Source of the DNA: JBOHPP01 sp050731755
Lineage (GTDB): Bacteria; Methylomirabilota; Methylomirabilia; Rokubacteriales; CSP1-6
Length of the DNA stretch: 26,323 bases
Direction of reading: 5' to 3'
NCBI GenBank assembly: GCA_050731755.1
Contig: JBOHPP010000016.1
Coordinates: forward strand, 1-26,323
Part shown: in pieces, positions 1-8,132 of the stretch
How positions within the stretch are numbered: the stretch's first letter is position 1
Layout of the letters: the number at the start of each line of letters is the position of its first letter
The notes under the pieces: model-generated
Databases searched by the model: none
Seen by the model: the letters and a program-made list of their open reading frames with translations, nothing else
Told to the model about the DNA's origin: nothing
Position numbers and translations under genes: made by a program

Positions 1-152
1 GAGGTGGCCGCCTTGGCTCCCGCGCCCTGCAACTCGTCGACGGCGGCACGACTCCGATTGTGGACAACCAGTGGGTAACCAGCCTTGATCAGATTTCGGG
101 CCATGGGACGTCCCATGATCCCAAGGCCAATGAATCCAATAGTTTGAGCCAT
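1..152 (-). CDS. 3-hydroxyisobutyrate dehydrogenase-family NAD(P) reductase, N-terminal fragment
   Basis: Only the first 50 codons lie in the window; the gene runs off the left edge. The translation begins MAQTIGFIGLGIMGRPM, a Rossmann GxGxxG opening typical of the 3-hydroxyisobutyrate dehydrogenase / tartronate semialdehyde reductase family (beta-hydroxyacid dehydrogenases). The second strand ends in VVHNRS; an Asn-Arg-Ser here usually favours NADP(H), whereas the paralogue at 7214-8116 has Asp at that place. The ATG is preceded by AGGGGA at a normal distance. The catalytic lysine region is outside the window, so the substrate cannot be assigned. Confidence 0.85.
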   Translation of the reverse strand, partial: MAQTIGFIGLGIMGRPMARNLIKAGYPLVVHNRSRAAVDELQGAGAKAAT

Positions 153-191
153 AATGTCCCCTGCAGATCAGGTTGGGTGAGTTGGGCCGTT

Positions 192-219
192 AGTATCACA
201 AGGTCGCCCCGAGGGTCAA
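192..219 (-). promoter_or_regulatory. Sigma-70-type promoter for the leftward reductase
   Basis: Reading leftward there is TTGACC (219-214), a 16-nt spacer and GATACT (197-192). Both hexamers are near consensus. The predicted start of transcription, near 185, leaves about a 30-nt leader before the ATG at 152. Prediction from sequence only. Confidence 0.5.
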
Positions 220-243
220 GGCCGATTGCGTGAGAACGCTGGC

Positions 244-273
244 TTGACAATGATTAACGCTCAACACCATAAT
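244..273 (+). promoter_or_regulatory. Sigma-70-type promoter for the SoxYZ-FCSD-cytochrome operon
   Basis: A perfect TTGACA (244-249), an 18-nt spacer and CATAAT (268-273) lie upstream of the SoxYZ fusion gene. The leader would be about 100 nt. It contains a 14-bp perfect palindrome at 320-333 (CTCCGGC followed by its complement), which might be an operator or simple hairpin. This promoter is back to back with the one at 192-219, so the two transcripts are divergent from a shared control region. Confidence 0.55.
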
Positions 274-380
274 CCGGTCGGAAATATGGCTATCATGGGG
301 TTTTTTGCGGTGTCCGGCTCTCCGGCGCCGGAGAACTGTGTGACTGTGCTAGGCTTCCTTCCGGCAGGAGCACGGCGGCG

Positions 381-1139
381 ATGGCGCGAGGGGGCGAGAT
401 CTCCAGGCGTGGGTTCTTACTCGGACTGGGTCTGAGCGCGTTGACGCCGGGGGGGCTGCGAGCCCAGCCGGCGCACGAGGCCGAGCACCGACCTGTCATC
501 GACGCGCCCTCGCTGTCCGAGGATCCGACGGCCGTGCCGGTCCAGGTCTCGGTCCGCCATCCGATGGAGCCCGAGCACTTCATCCGCTCCATCGAGGTCA
601 CTCTGGAGAACGACCCGGTCCCCTACAAAGGGACGTTCGTCTTCACGCCAACCAACGGGCGCGCCGAGGTGGCCTTCCCGATGCGCTCGGGCGCGGGTGG
701 CCGTCTGGCCGCGGTGATCGAGTGCTCGCGGCACGGGAGGTTCACCGGGTCCGTCCAGATCCGCGTCAGCGAGGGCGGCTGTACCACCGCGCCTGACACC
801 ATCGACCGAAGCCGGCTGGGCAGCCCGCGCATCCGGCTGCCCCAGACGATGCAGCCGGGCGAGATCGTGCAGGTGCGGACCAAGGTCGACCACACCTCCT
901 ACACGGGCCTGGTGCTCAGAAACGGCAAGATCGTCCGGGAGGCGCCCGAGTTCTACGTCAAGCAGATGCTGGCGTTTCTCGACAACCAGCAGGTCTCGGA
1001 GTTCCGGATGAGCTCGGCCATCAGCGCCAACCCGCTGATCCGGTTCCCGCTCCGCGTGAGCAAGAGCGGCACGCTCCGCGTGGTGTTCGTCAACAACGAG
1101 GGACAGCGCTGGGAAGCCTCCGCTCCCGTGAAACTGTGA
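381..1139 (+). CDS. Fused SoxY-SoxZ sulfur carrier protein, Tat-exported
   Basis: A 252-residue protein that joins a SoxY-like and a SoxZ-like domain. The N-terminus has a twin-arginine signal (SRRGFL at about residues 8-13, then a hydrophobic stretch) and so should be exported folded to the periplasm. Residues about 35-134 resemble SoxY and end in EGGC, with Cys134 in the place of the cysteine of SoxY's GGCGG swinging arm. Residues about 148-252 resemble SoxZ. In classical Sox systems SoxY and SoxZ are separate subunits and the cysteine is at the very C-terminus; here it is internal, in a linker (GGCTTAP). Related fusions are known as SoxYZ-like carriers associated with quinoprotein dehydrogenases, which is the alternative reading, but the partners here are FCSD and a cytochrome. 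The start is the ATG 10 nt after AGGAG (366-370). No soxAX, soxB or soxCD is in the window. Confidence 0.82.
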   Translation: MARGGEISRRGFLLGLGLSALTPGGLRAQPAHEAEHRPVIDAPSLSEDPTAVPVQVSVRHPMEPEHFIRSIEVTLENDPVPYKGTFVFTPTNGRAEVAFPMRSGAGGRLAAVIECSRHGRFTGSVQIRVSEGGCTTAPDTIDRSRLGSPRIRLPQTMQPGEIVQVRTKVDHTSYTGLVLRNGKIVREAPEFYVKQMLAFLDNQQVSEFRMSSAISANPLIRFPLRVSKSGTLRVVFVNNEGQRWEASAPVKL

Positions 1140-1161
1140 TCAAATCGAGAAAGGGGCCGTT

Positions 1162-2421
1162 ATGGAGGTGATCTCGCGTCGGGAGTTCATGCGCGCTTCC
1201 GCAGCTGGCCTCGCCCTGAGCGGGCTCGGAGGCTGCGCGAGGCCGGCGAAGGGTGATTTCGCGCCCAAGTCCGGTAAGCGGGTCGTGGTCGTGGGCGGCG
1301 GCTGGGGCGGCGCCACCGCGGCCAAGTACGTGCGATTGTTGGATCCGTCCATCGAGGTGATTCTCTTCGAGCCGAACCGCACGTTCGTGTCCTGTCCGTT
1401 CAGCAACCTCGTGCTGAGCGGCGTCCGCTCGATCGAGAGCCTCACCCTCGACTATCGCGGGCTCCGGCGCCACGGCGTGCGGGTGAGGCACGAGACTGTG
1501 ACGGCTCTCGACCCGGCCGCCCGGCGCGTGCGCGTAGGCGAGGGATATTTGGAATTCGATCGGGCCATCGTGGCCCCGGGTGTCGACTTCCAATGGGAGC
1601 AGGTCGAGAACCTGGCCCAGAACCAGGACAAGGTGCTCCACGCCTGGAAGGCTGGCCCCCAGACGGTGCAGCTCGCCCAGCAGCTCCAGGCGATGCCCGA
1701 CGGCGGCGTGTTCGTGCTGTCGGTCCCGCCGGCGGCCTACCGCTGCCCGCCGGGTCCGTACGAGCGGGCCTGCCAAGTGGCCTGGTACCTCAAGACCAAC
1801 AAGCCGCGAGCCAAGCTGCTCGTGCTCGATGCCAACGCCAACATCGTCTCCAAGACCGGGCTCTTTCGGGCCGCCTGGCGCGACTACCCCAACCTCGAGT
1901 ACCGCGCCTCGAACAAGGTCGTGAAAGTGGATCCCGCCACCCGAGAGGTCACCACCGAGATCGGCGACAGGATCACGTACGACGTGGTGAACCTCATCCC
2001 CCCGCAGCGGGCCGGCACGATAGCGGTCCAGGCCGATCTCGTGGGCGCCGACAAGCGCTGGTGCGAGGTCAACCACGTGACCTACGAGTCGGTGAAAGCG
2101 CCCAACGTCCACGTGATCGGGGACGCCACCATCGGGCTCCCGGTGCCGAAATCGGGCAACGTCGCCAACGCGATGGGCAAGATCTGCGCGACCGCCGTGG
2201 TGCACCGGCTGAACGGCAAGGAGCCGCCCGTGCTGCCGCCCGGCAACACCTGCTATTCCTGGGTGAGCGACCGGGAGGCGATCGCGGTCGTCAACGCCTA
2301 TCGCATCGAGGGCGGCAAGGTCGTCCAGATCGAGCAGAAGCTCACCCCCGGCCAGAGCGTGGCCGTCGCCCAGAACTCCGTCGGGTGGGCGGCCAGCATC
2401 TGGCACGACATGCTGGGCTAG
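1162..2421 (+). CDS. fccB: Flavocytochrome c sulfide dehydrogenase, flavoprotein subunit
   Basis: A 419-residue FAD protein of the FCSD/SoxF family that oxidises sulfide, or carrier-bound sulfur, in the periplasm and passes electrons to cytochrome c. It begins with a twin-arginine signal (SRREFM, residues 5-10) and LGGC at 22-25, so it could be a Tat lipoprotein. A dinucleotide-binding motif GGGWGG is at 45-50. Cys78 (FVSCPFSN) matches the position where FAD is covalently attached in characterised FCSDs. Cys195 (YRCPPGPYER) and Cys364 (NTCYSW) match the pair that forms the redox disulfide. The C-terminal FAD motif VIGDAT is present. It follows the SoxYZ gene by 22 nt and precedes the dihaem cytochrome by 10 nt, the order expected for an FCSD operon. 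Confidence 0.9.
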   Translation: MEVISRREFMRASAAGLALSGLGGCARPAKGDFAPKSGKRVVVVGGGWGGATAAKYVRLLDPSIEVILFEPNRTFVSCPFSNLVLSGVRSIESLTLDYRGLRRHGVRVRHETVTALDPAARRVRVGEGYLEFDRAIVAPGVDFQWEQVENLAQNQDKVLHAWKAGPQTVQLAQQLQAMPDGGVFVLSVPPAAYRCPPGPYERACQVAWYLKTNKPRAKLLVLDANANIVSKTGLFRAAWRDYPNLEYRASNKVVKVDPATREVTTEIGDRITYDVVNLIPPQRAGTIAVQADLVGADKRWCEVNHVTYESVKAPNVHVIGDATIGLPVPKSGNVANAMGKICATAVVHRLNGKEPPVLPPGNTCYSWVSDREAIAVVNAYRIEGGKVVQIEQKLTPGQSVAVAQNSVGWAASIWHDMLG

Positions 2422-2431
2422 GGAGGGCGCG

Positions 2432-3016
2432 ATGCGGATCGCAGCCGGCTTGATTCTCCTCCTGGTTACCGCTGGGGTCGCCGGGGCCGGGCCGCTGGAC
2501 AGCCCCGGGGCGCTCAAGTCCCTCAACTGCGCGGCCTGCCACGGCGCCGGTGGGCAGAGCCCGTCGGACACGATGCCGATCCTGGCCGGTCTGTGGCCGG
2601 CTTACTTCAAGAAGACGATCGAGGATTACGCGGCTGGCCGGCGCGCGTCGCCGGAGATGGAGCCCTACGCCAAGCAGGTGCTCCAGCTCGGCATCGACGA
2701 CATCGCCGCCTACTTCGCCGCCCAGAAGCGCGAGCCCACGCGCATCAAGGCGGACGCCGCCGCCGCCGAGCGGGGGCGGGCGGCAGCCACCCAGTGCGCC
2801 GTCTGCCACGGGGCTCGCGGCGAGGGTGATCAGGCCAAGCTGATCCCGGACCTACGCGGTCAGCCCCCGGGCTACCTCCGCCACCAGATGCTGCTCTTCA
2901 AGGAGGAACGCCGGAGCCCCGGCGACGAGCCGCTCAAGACCCTCAAGACCCTGATGAAGACGATCCCGGACGCGACGATCGCCGACCTTGCCGCGTTCTT
3001 CAGCAGCCAGCGGTAG
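2432..3016 (+). CDS. Dihaem cytochrome c (c4/FccA-like)
   Basis: A 194-residue secreted cytochrome with a Sec signal peptide (about residues 1-19) and two CXXCH haem sites: C33-A-A-C36-H37 and C122-A-V-C125-H126. The two-domain layout with about 90 residues between haems is that of cytochrome c4 and of the haem subunit of flavocytochrome c sulfide dehydrogenase. It lies 10 nt after the FCSD gene with its own GGGAGGG ribosome site, so it is the likely electron acceptor of the flavoprotein. A terminal oxidase partner is not in the window. Confidence 0.88.
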   Translation: MRIAAGLILLLVTAGVAGAGPLDSPGALKSLNCAACHGAGGQSPSDTMPILAGLWPAYFKKTIEDYAAGRRASPEMEPYAKQVLQLGIDDIAAYFAAQKREPTRIKADAAAAERGRAAATQCAVCHGARGEGDQAKLIPDLRGQPPGYLRHQMLLFKEERRSPGDEPLKTLKTLMKTIPDATIADLAAFFSSQR

Positions 3017-3060
3017 CGCGAACACCGAGCCGTCCACTCACGCTAGGGATCACGCCCGTC

Positions 3061-3078
3061 GGCGAGGTGGATCTCGCC
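3061..3078. terminator. Small hairpin between convergent operons
   Basis: GGCGAG, a 6-nt loop and CTCGCC form a stem in the 112-bp space between the rightward cytochrome gene and the leftward AOR gene. There is no T-tract on either side, so intrinsic termination is doubtful. Nothing else is evident in this gap. Confidence 0.2.
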
Positions 3079-3128
3079 TTCCCGGGCCAGCGCGCGCTCG
3101 GGCCGGGCGGCGCGGACGCGGAGGGACG

Positions 3129-5066
3129 CTACGCTTTGCTCCGCCACAGCGTCGTGGCCAGCCAGTCGAGCCCCAAGGTTTTCAGGGTCTGGGGCAACGG
3201 CTTGCCCGTCTCCCGGTCGTAGCCGACCTTCTGGTACCAAGTGTCGACCATCTTCTCCCACTGCTCGCTCACGGCCTGGCCCTTGGCCGGCCCGTCGTGG
3301 GGCGTCGAGCCGTAACGCGCCGACGGCCGCTCGCGGTCGGTCCCGATTCCGCAGCGCAGCCGCACCACGCGGAACACCGCGGCCGTTCGCCGGCCGAAGC
3401 GCATCGCCTCCGGCACCGTGTAGTACCACCCGGTCGCCGCCGAGAGCGCGCGGCAGAGGTTTTCCATGCGAGTGCGCCCCGTGAAGATGCAGATGCCCAG
3501 CGAGTCCTCGAAGTGGCGGCGGCCGCGGATGCCGGCCACCTGGTTGGCGACCTCCTCGCCGTTGAACGGGTTGATTCGGGTCGGCAACCCCAACTCCGCC
3601 ACGTGCACCGGGACACCGCTTTCCAGGGTCCCGGTGCTTCCGGTACAGGTGTCCAGCATCTCGTCCCAGCGCCCGCGGTGGTCGTGACCGCGCGGCGAGG
3701 CGCCCTGGGCCGTGTAGATCGCGCACTCTTTGGTCTTCCCTCCGAGCCGCTCGGCTGCCACCTTCACGCCTTCGGCCAGCAGGTCGCCCAACCCCTCGCG
3801 CTTGATGATCATCTGCAGGAGCCGGTTGGCCCCCTTGATATCGCCCCACTTCAGCTCGAAGCCGAGCTGCTTCTTCGTGATGAGCCCACGTTCCTGGCAC
3901 TCCATCACCCAGCCACAGAGCCAGCCGAACTCGTTCACGTCGACGCAGGCCCGGTCGATCTGGGTGTTGAGCCAGGAGATGCCTTCCTGATCGGTGGCCC
4001 CGATGGTCCAGCCCGCTCCCGACCAGCCCTCGTACTCCGGCTCGTCCACGATGGCGCCCTTGAAGTCGCCGCCGCGGATCACCTGCATGTGGCAGTGGTG
4101 CATCCCGCAGGCGTTGCACTGGTGGCCGCGGTGATCGAAACCCTCGCGGAGCTTGGGCGCCTCCCACCGCGTGAGGTCGTCGTAGGGGACATTGGTGGTG
4201 TAGTTCTTGATCGGCAGCACGCCGAGCTTGCCGAGGTTGACCACTCCGGGCAGCGTCCCGTACTCGTAGAGCGACTTGGCCGAGGGGTCGGTCTTGAGGT
4301 CGTGCGCGATGTCGTCGGCGGCCTGGATGACGCCGCGATAGTCGGCGGCCCGCAATGCCCGGGTCCCCTTCACGATGGCGACTGCCTTCAGCTTCTTCTT
4401 CCCCATGACCGCGCCACAGCCGTTCTTCGATGCCACGTGACCATAGTCGCCGTGGATGGCGGCGAAGCGCACCAGCTTCTCCCCGGCCACGCCGGACGTG
4501 TAGACGGACAGCTGGTGACCGGACAGCCCCAGGGCCTGGTGCAGGGCGTCCTGCGTGTCCCACGTATCCTTGCCCAGGAGGAACTTGGCGTCGCGCAGCT
4601 CTACGACGTCATCATTGATGTAGAGGTAGACCCAGTCTTTCGACTGTCCCTGGACCACGATGGCGTCGTACCCGCAGTACTTGAGGTTGGTGCCGAAAAA
4701 CCCGTTGGCCTGGGTGGAGGTCGGGCCGTTGGTCATGGGCCCGATCGTGACGACGGTCAGCGCGCCCGTACCCCATACGGGCAGGCCGGCCAGGGGGCCC
4801 GTGGCCAGCACCAGACGGTTGTCAGGGTGGTCCCACGTCACGTTGCCGCGGCCACCTTTGACCGCCGTCTCGCGATAGAGGATCAGGGCGCCCAGGCCGG
4901 CGCCGCCCAGCCAGTCGCGCATGTCCTCCGGGCTCCAGGGCTCGGCCCAGCACTTCTTCTTGGTCAGATCGATCCGGAGGAGTTTGCCCGCGTAGGCTCC
5001 GGGGACCGTCGGTTCGGTCATCGGAGTCTTCGCGCGCGCGGGTGCCGCCTGCGTCGCTGGAGTCAT
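3129..5066 (-). CDS. AOR-family tungsten/molybdenum oxidoreductase, catalytic subunit
   Basis: A 645-residue member of the aldehyde:ferredoxin oxidoreductase family. The N-terminal AOR domain shows the usual glycine-rich pterin region (WGTGALTVVTIGPMTNGP) and a KNGCGAVMGKKKLKA motif. Cluster ligands are C317-x2-C320-x4-C325, with the fourth in DSLGIC (Asp521, Cys526). Characterised AORs have CX2CX3C, so the extra residue and the His-rich insert (GMHHC) mark a divergent subgroup; the segment that usually reads like NxREGxxR near the C-terminus is also changed. I chose the ATG at 5066 because it overlaps the upstream stop codon by 4 nt; a second Met 15 codons later is possible. With the ferredoxin and FAD genes upstream it resembles the three-subunit AorABC type that couples aldehyde/acid conversion to NAD. 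Substrate and metal cannot be told from sequence. Confidence 0.88.
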   Translation of the reverse strand: MTPATQAAPARAKTPMTEPTVPGAYAGKLLRIDLTKKKCWAEPWSPEDMRDWLGGAGLGALILYRETAVKGGRGNVTWDHPDNRLVLATGPLAGLPVWGTGALTVVTIGPMTNGPTSTQANGFFGTNLKYCGYDAIVVQGQSKDWVYLYINDDVVELRDAKFLLGKDTWDTQDALHQALGLSGHQLSVYTSGVAGEKLVRFAAIHGDYGHVASKNGCGAVMGKKKLKAVAIVKGTRALRAADYRGVIQAADDIAHDLKTDPSAKSLYEYGTLPGVVNLGKLGVLPIKNYTTNVPYDDLTRWEAPKLREGFDHRGHQCNACGMHHCHMQVIRGGDFKGAIVDEPEYEGWSGAGWTIGATDQEGISWLNTQIDRACVDVNEFGWLCGWVMECQERGLITKKQLGFELKWGDIKGANRLLQMIIKREGLGDLLAEGVKVAAERLGGKTKECAIYTAQGASPRGHDHRGRWDEMLDTCTGSTGTLESGVPVHVAELGLPTRINPFNGEEVANQVAGIRGRRHFEDSLGICIFTGRTRMENLCRALSAATGWYYTVPEAMRFGRRTAAVFRVVRLRCGIGTDRERPSARYGSTPHDGPAKGQAVSEQWEKMVDTWYQKVGYDRETGKPLPQTLKTLGLDWLATTLWRSKA

Positions 5067-6388
5067 ACCGCCACCGGGGTAGTGCCGGGCGCCTTGGCGG
5101 GGCGTCCCAACACGGTTTCGTGGAGAAGCCGGGTCGTCGTCTTCGAGGCGATGTAGGCCGGCTTGATGTCGAACGGGTTCGACCACAGATACTCCTTGAA
5201 ACGGCCGAGCGGCATCTGGGCCTGCACCAGCCCCTTGAGCATCCCCACGTCGTTGGTGGTCCAGATGTCGCTGGACGGCCCGAGGATGATGGCGCCGGTC
5301 AGTCGGTCGCCGGTCCACAAGAGCTTGCGATAGGCCGGCCGGTCCGCCTTGAGCCCCGTGACGGCCTCCGCCTTGGGGTCGTCCCACGCGCCGAAGGAGG
5401 CGACGTCGAGGTGGCAGACCTCGACGATGTTCATGAGGAGGCTGCCCCGGTAGCGGACGTCCTTGCCCGCCATGTTGACGCCGGCCACCCGGCCGTGCTC
5501 CTGGGCCGTCGGCTCGATGGCGTGCACCACGGCGCTGCCGGAGACGCGCTCCGGGCCTTCAGCCACGTCGCCGGCGGCATAGACGTTGGCCACGGTGGAG
5601 CGCAGATGGTCGTCCACCAGGATGCCCTGGTTGATCCGGATACCCGAGTTCTTGAGCCAGTCCAGATTGGTACGGATGCCGGTGGCCATGATGACGACAT
5701 CACAGACAAGGTCGCCGCCTTTGGCGAACCGCAGCCGCTTCCGGCCCTTGGCCTCCTCGATCGCGGTGAGCTTGGCGTCGGTGCGGATCGTCACGCCGTG
5801 CTGGCGGAGCCATCCTTCCACCAGCTGGGCGCCGGTGGCGTCGATCATCCGGGGCAGGATTCGCGGCGCGATCTCGACGATGGTCAGGGTCGCGCCCAGG
5901 GCCAGGATGGAGTTCAGGATGGTGAAGGCGATGAAGCCGGCGCCCACCATGACCACGTGGCTGCCCGGCTTGGTGTCGGCGATGAGGGCCCGGCACTGGT
6001 CCAGCGTCCAGAACGAGTGCACGCCGGGCAGGTCGGCGCCCGGCACCGGCGCCTTCACCGCCGAGGAGCCGGTGGCGATCAGGCAGTCGTCGTACTCGAG
6101 GGCGGTGCCGTCGTCGAGGGTGCACACGTGGGCGACGGTGTCCAGCTTCGCCGCCCGTCGCCCGAGCTGGGTCTTCACGCCCCACTCGGCCAGCACCGCC
6201 GCGGTGGCGGTGAACACGTGGGATTCGGCGATGGAGCGGTCGAGATAGTAGGGCAGCACCATGCGGGAGTACGGTTTCTCGGCGCTGACCAGGGTGATCT
6301 CCGAGCGCTCCGCCTCCTCTTCTCGAATCGTTCGCATGGCGTTCATGCCCGCGGTTCCGCCGCCGACCACGAGGTGGCGCCGGGGCAT
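5063..6388 (-). CDS. FAD/NAD(P)-dependent pyridine nucleotide-disulfide-type oxidoreductase
   Basis: A 441-residue flavoprotein of the NADH oxidase / CoA-disulfide reductase / nitrite reductase-like fold. An FAD-binding GGGTAG lies near the N-terminus, a second Rossmann motif (VMVGAGFIAF) binds NAD(P)H in the middle, and the closing FAD motif is VYAAGDVAEGP. It overlaps the ferredoxin gene by 1 nt (TGATG) and the AOR gene by 4 nt. In this setting it is best read as the NAD-linked flavin subunit that exchanges electrons with the AOR subunit through the four-cluster ferredoxin, like AorC. No redox-active CxxC or single active cysteine motif near the first Rossmann helix is evident, so a disulfide reductase role is unlikely. 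Confidence 0.82.
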   Translation of the reverse strand: MPRRHLVVGGGTAGMNAMRTIREEEAERSEITLVSAEKPYSRMVLPYYLDRSIAESHVFTATAAVLAEWGVKTQLGRRAAKLDTVAHVCTLDDGTALEYDDCLIATGSSAVKAPVPGADLPGVHSFWTLDQCRALIADTKPGSHVVMVGAGFIAFTILNSILALGATLTIVEIAPRILPRMIDATGAQLVEGWLRQHGVTIRTDAKLTAIEEAKGRKRLRFAKGGDLVCDVVIMATGIRTNLDWLKNSGIRINQGILVDDHLRSTVANVYAAGDVAEGPERVSGSAVVHAIEPTAQEHGRVAGVNMAGKDVRYRGSLLMNIVEVCHLDVASFGAWDDPKAEAVTGLKADRPAYRKLLWTGDRLTGAIILGPSSDIWTTNDVGMLKGLVQAQMPLGRFKEYLWSNPFDIKPAYIASKTTTRLLHETVLGRPAKAPGTTPVAV

Positions 6389-6858
6389 CAGGACACCCCC
6401 GCCAGCAGCCGGCTCGTCCGCTCGGCGGCGAAGTCGCCGAGCCAGTCCACCGTCGCGACGTCCTCGTAGGTGATGGCGGCCGTCGGACAGGCGTGAGCGC
6501 AGGCCGGGTCGCCCTCGCACAGGTTGCACTTGAAGGCCTTGCGGGTGTCCGGGTCGTAGAACATCGTCCCGTACGGACAGGCGATGGTGCAGAGCTTGCA
6601 GCCGACGCAGAGGTCGTCCAGCACGTCTTTGGCGCCGGCGGCGTTGATGGTGATCGCGCCCACCGGACAGGCCGTCATGCACCAGCCCTCCGCGCACTGC
6701 GTGCAGGTGTAGGGCGCGTAGGACGTGTGCCGCTCGAAGGGCGAGACGCGGATGACCGACTTGGCAGGCTGGAACGTTCCCGTCTGTACGTACGAGCAGG
6801 CCAGCTCGCAGCGCAGACACCCCGTGCACTTCTCCGGCGTGATCTTGAGGACTCTCAT
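6388..6858 (-). CDS. Ferredoxin-type electron transfer subunit with four [4Fe-4S] motifs
   Basis: A 156-residue iron-sulfur protein of the HycB/DmsB/AorA type. Sixteen cysteines fall into four groups: CTGCLRCELAC, CTQCAEGWCMTAC, CVGCKLCTIACP and CNLCEGDPACAHACP. This is the usual pattern for a four-cluster wire between a flavin or pterin subunit and another partner. It lacks a signal peptide, so the complex is cytoplasmic. The start ATG at 6858 overlaps the end of the GYD gene by 4 nt and its end overlaps the FAD gene, which argues for stoichiometric production with both. Confidence 0.9.
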   Translation of the reverse strand: MRVLKITPEKCTGCLRCELACSYVQTGTFQPAKSVIRVSPFERHTSYAPYTCTQCAEGWCMTACPVGAITINAAGAKDVLDDLCVGCKLCTIACPYGTMFYDPDTRKAFKCNLCEGDPACAHACPTAAITYEDVATVDWLGDFAAERTSRLLAGVS

Positions 6859-7169
6859 CGCTTCTTGCGCGTCCTGCCCTTCCCGCCCTCCAGCCGGGCG
6901 ATGAACTCCTCCAAGGGGATGGCCGCCATGGTCATGCCGGCGGCGCCGCCGCGCGCGCCAAGCTCGACCGACACCCGCGAGATGGTGGCGTTGTCCGGGG
7001 CTTCGATGACGGAGACGAAATCGTAGGGACCGAGCACCGCGTACTGCGCCAGCACGCGCGCGCCCATGCGCCTGACGTCGCCGTTGACCTTGCGGATCCA
7101 GCCCGGGCGCTCGCGGAGAACCTTCCGGCCCGACTCGGACAGCGTGCTCAGCATGATGTAGAGGCCCAC
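6855..7169 (-). CDS. GYD domain protein, first gene of the AOR operon
   Basis: A 104-residue protein with the small ferredoxin-like GYD domain (LGPYDFVSVIEAPD around residues 46-59). The function of the family is not established; members are often found beside metabolic enzymes. It starts with GTG at 7169, preceded by AAGGAG at a good distance (about 8 nt), and ends in a basic tail (GKGRTRKKR). The 4-nt overlap with the ferredoxin gene places it at the head of the AOR operon, so it may be an assembly or regulatory helper. That role is inference. Confidence 0.78.
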   Translation of the reverse strand: MGLYIMLSTLSESGRKVLRERPGWIRKVNGDVRRMGARVLAQYAVLGPYDFVSVIEAPDNATISRVSVELGARGGAAGMTMAAIPLEEFIARLEGGKGRTRKKR

Positions 7170-7200
7170 CGCCGGATCTCCTTTCCTCCGAGCGCCGCGT

Positions 7201-7209
7201 AGTATAGCA
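7201..7209 (-). promoter_or_regulatory. Candidate extended -10 promoter for the AOR operon
   Basis: Leftward, the 44-bp gap holds TGCTATACT, an extended -10 element, about 32 nt before the GTG of the GYD gene. I see no convincing -35 hexamer, as expected for extended -10 promoters. It begins 5 nt after the stop codon of the upstream reductase gene. Confidence 0.35.
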
Positions 7210-7213
7210 CGCG

Positions 7214-8116
7214 CTACACAGGCGCTTCCTTGCTCGACGGTCTGAGAAAAGCGTAGACGGAGGAAAAATCCTTGCGCCCGTAGCCGTGAGAGGAGGCTAG
7301 GCGTAAGAGCTGCTGCGCCGCCGGGGCCACCGCGACGGGCACCCGCAGCTCGCGGGCGGCGTTCACAGCGAGTCCCAGGTCTTTGGCCATGAGATCGGTC
7401 ATGAACCCGGGGGCGTAGTCGCGGCTGGCCGCCGCCTTCTCCACGATGCCCGGCACCGGATGGCCGTGCTCCATGACCCAGGTGTGACCCGAGGACTTGG
7501 AGATCACCTGGGTGAGGATCCGGGCATCGACGCCGAACCCCTCAGCGATCCGGAACGCCTCGCTGACGGCCACCATCGCCACGCCGGCGATCAGGTTGTT
7601 GCAGAGCTTGGCCACCTCGCCCGACCCCACCGCGCCCACGTGGATGATGGTGCTGCCCATCGCGGCCAGAGCCGGACGAGCCTCCTCGACGTCCCCGGCC
7701 TCGCCGCCCGCCATGATGGTGAGCGTGCCCTCGACGGCGCGCGGCACCGCGCCCGACACGGGCGCGTCGACGAAGCGCAGCCCACGCTGGCGCAGTCGCT
7801 CGGCCACCCGGCGCGAGGTGCCGGGATCGATCGTCGACATGTCCACGCAGAGCCGTCCCCGGGCGGCGCCCTCGCCGACACCGGCCGGCCCGAGGTAGGC
7901 GGCCTCCACGTGAGAGGACGACGGCAGCATGGTGATGACCATATCGCCCTGTTTGGCAGCGTCGGCCGCCGAGACCGCGCGGGCGGCGCCCAGTCGAACC
8001 GCCGCCTCCAGCGCGGCCGGCGCGATGTCATAGGCGACGACGGCGAAACCCTTCTTCAGGAGGTTGGTGACCATCGGCTGTCCCATAGTGCCGGTGCCGA
8101 TGAATGCGATCTTCAT
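7214..8116 (-). CDS. 3-hydroxyisobutyrate dehydrogenase-family oxidoreductase
   Basis: A complete 300-residue beta-hydroxyacid dehydrogenase. GTGTMG (residues 7-12) is the nucleotide-binding turn and Asp30 at the end of the second strand suggests preference for NAD. The substrate motif DAPVSGAVP (118-126) and the catalytic lysine (GSGEVAKLCNN, Lys170) are intact. Likely substrates are 3-hydroxyisobutyrate or tartronate semialdehyde; the sequence does not decide. The ATG follows GGAGGG at about 9 nt. Upstream it carries a copy of the dispersed intergenic repeat (8133-8197). Confidence 0.87.
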   Translation of the reverse strand: MKIAFIGTGTMGQPMVTNLLKKGFAVVAYDIAPAALEAAVRLGAARAVSAADAAKQGDMVITMLPSSSHVEAAYLGPAGVGEGAARGRLCVDMSTIDPGTSRRVAERLRQRGLRFVDAPVSGAVPRAVEGTLTIMAGGEAGDVEEARPALAAMGSTIIHVGAVGSGEVAKLCNNLIAGVAMVAVSEAFRIAEGFGVDARILTQVISKSSGHTWVMEHGHPVPGIVEKAAASRDYAPGFMTDLMAKDLGLAVNAARELRVPVAVAPAAQQLLRLASSHGYGRKDFSSVYAFLRPSSKEAPV

Positions 8117-8132
8117 GACTGTTTTCCCTCCG

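Noticed and set aside
2988..5156. 722-residue open frame on the plus strand
   Set aside because: Shadow of the AOR catalytic gene on the other strand; low-complexity composition and no domain.
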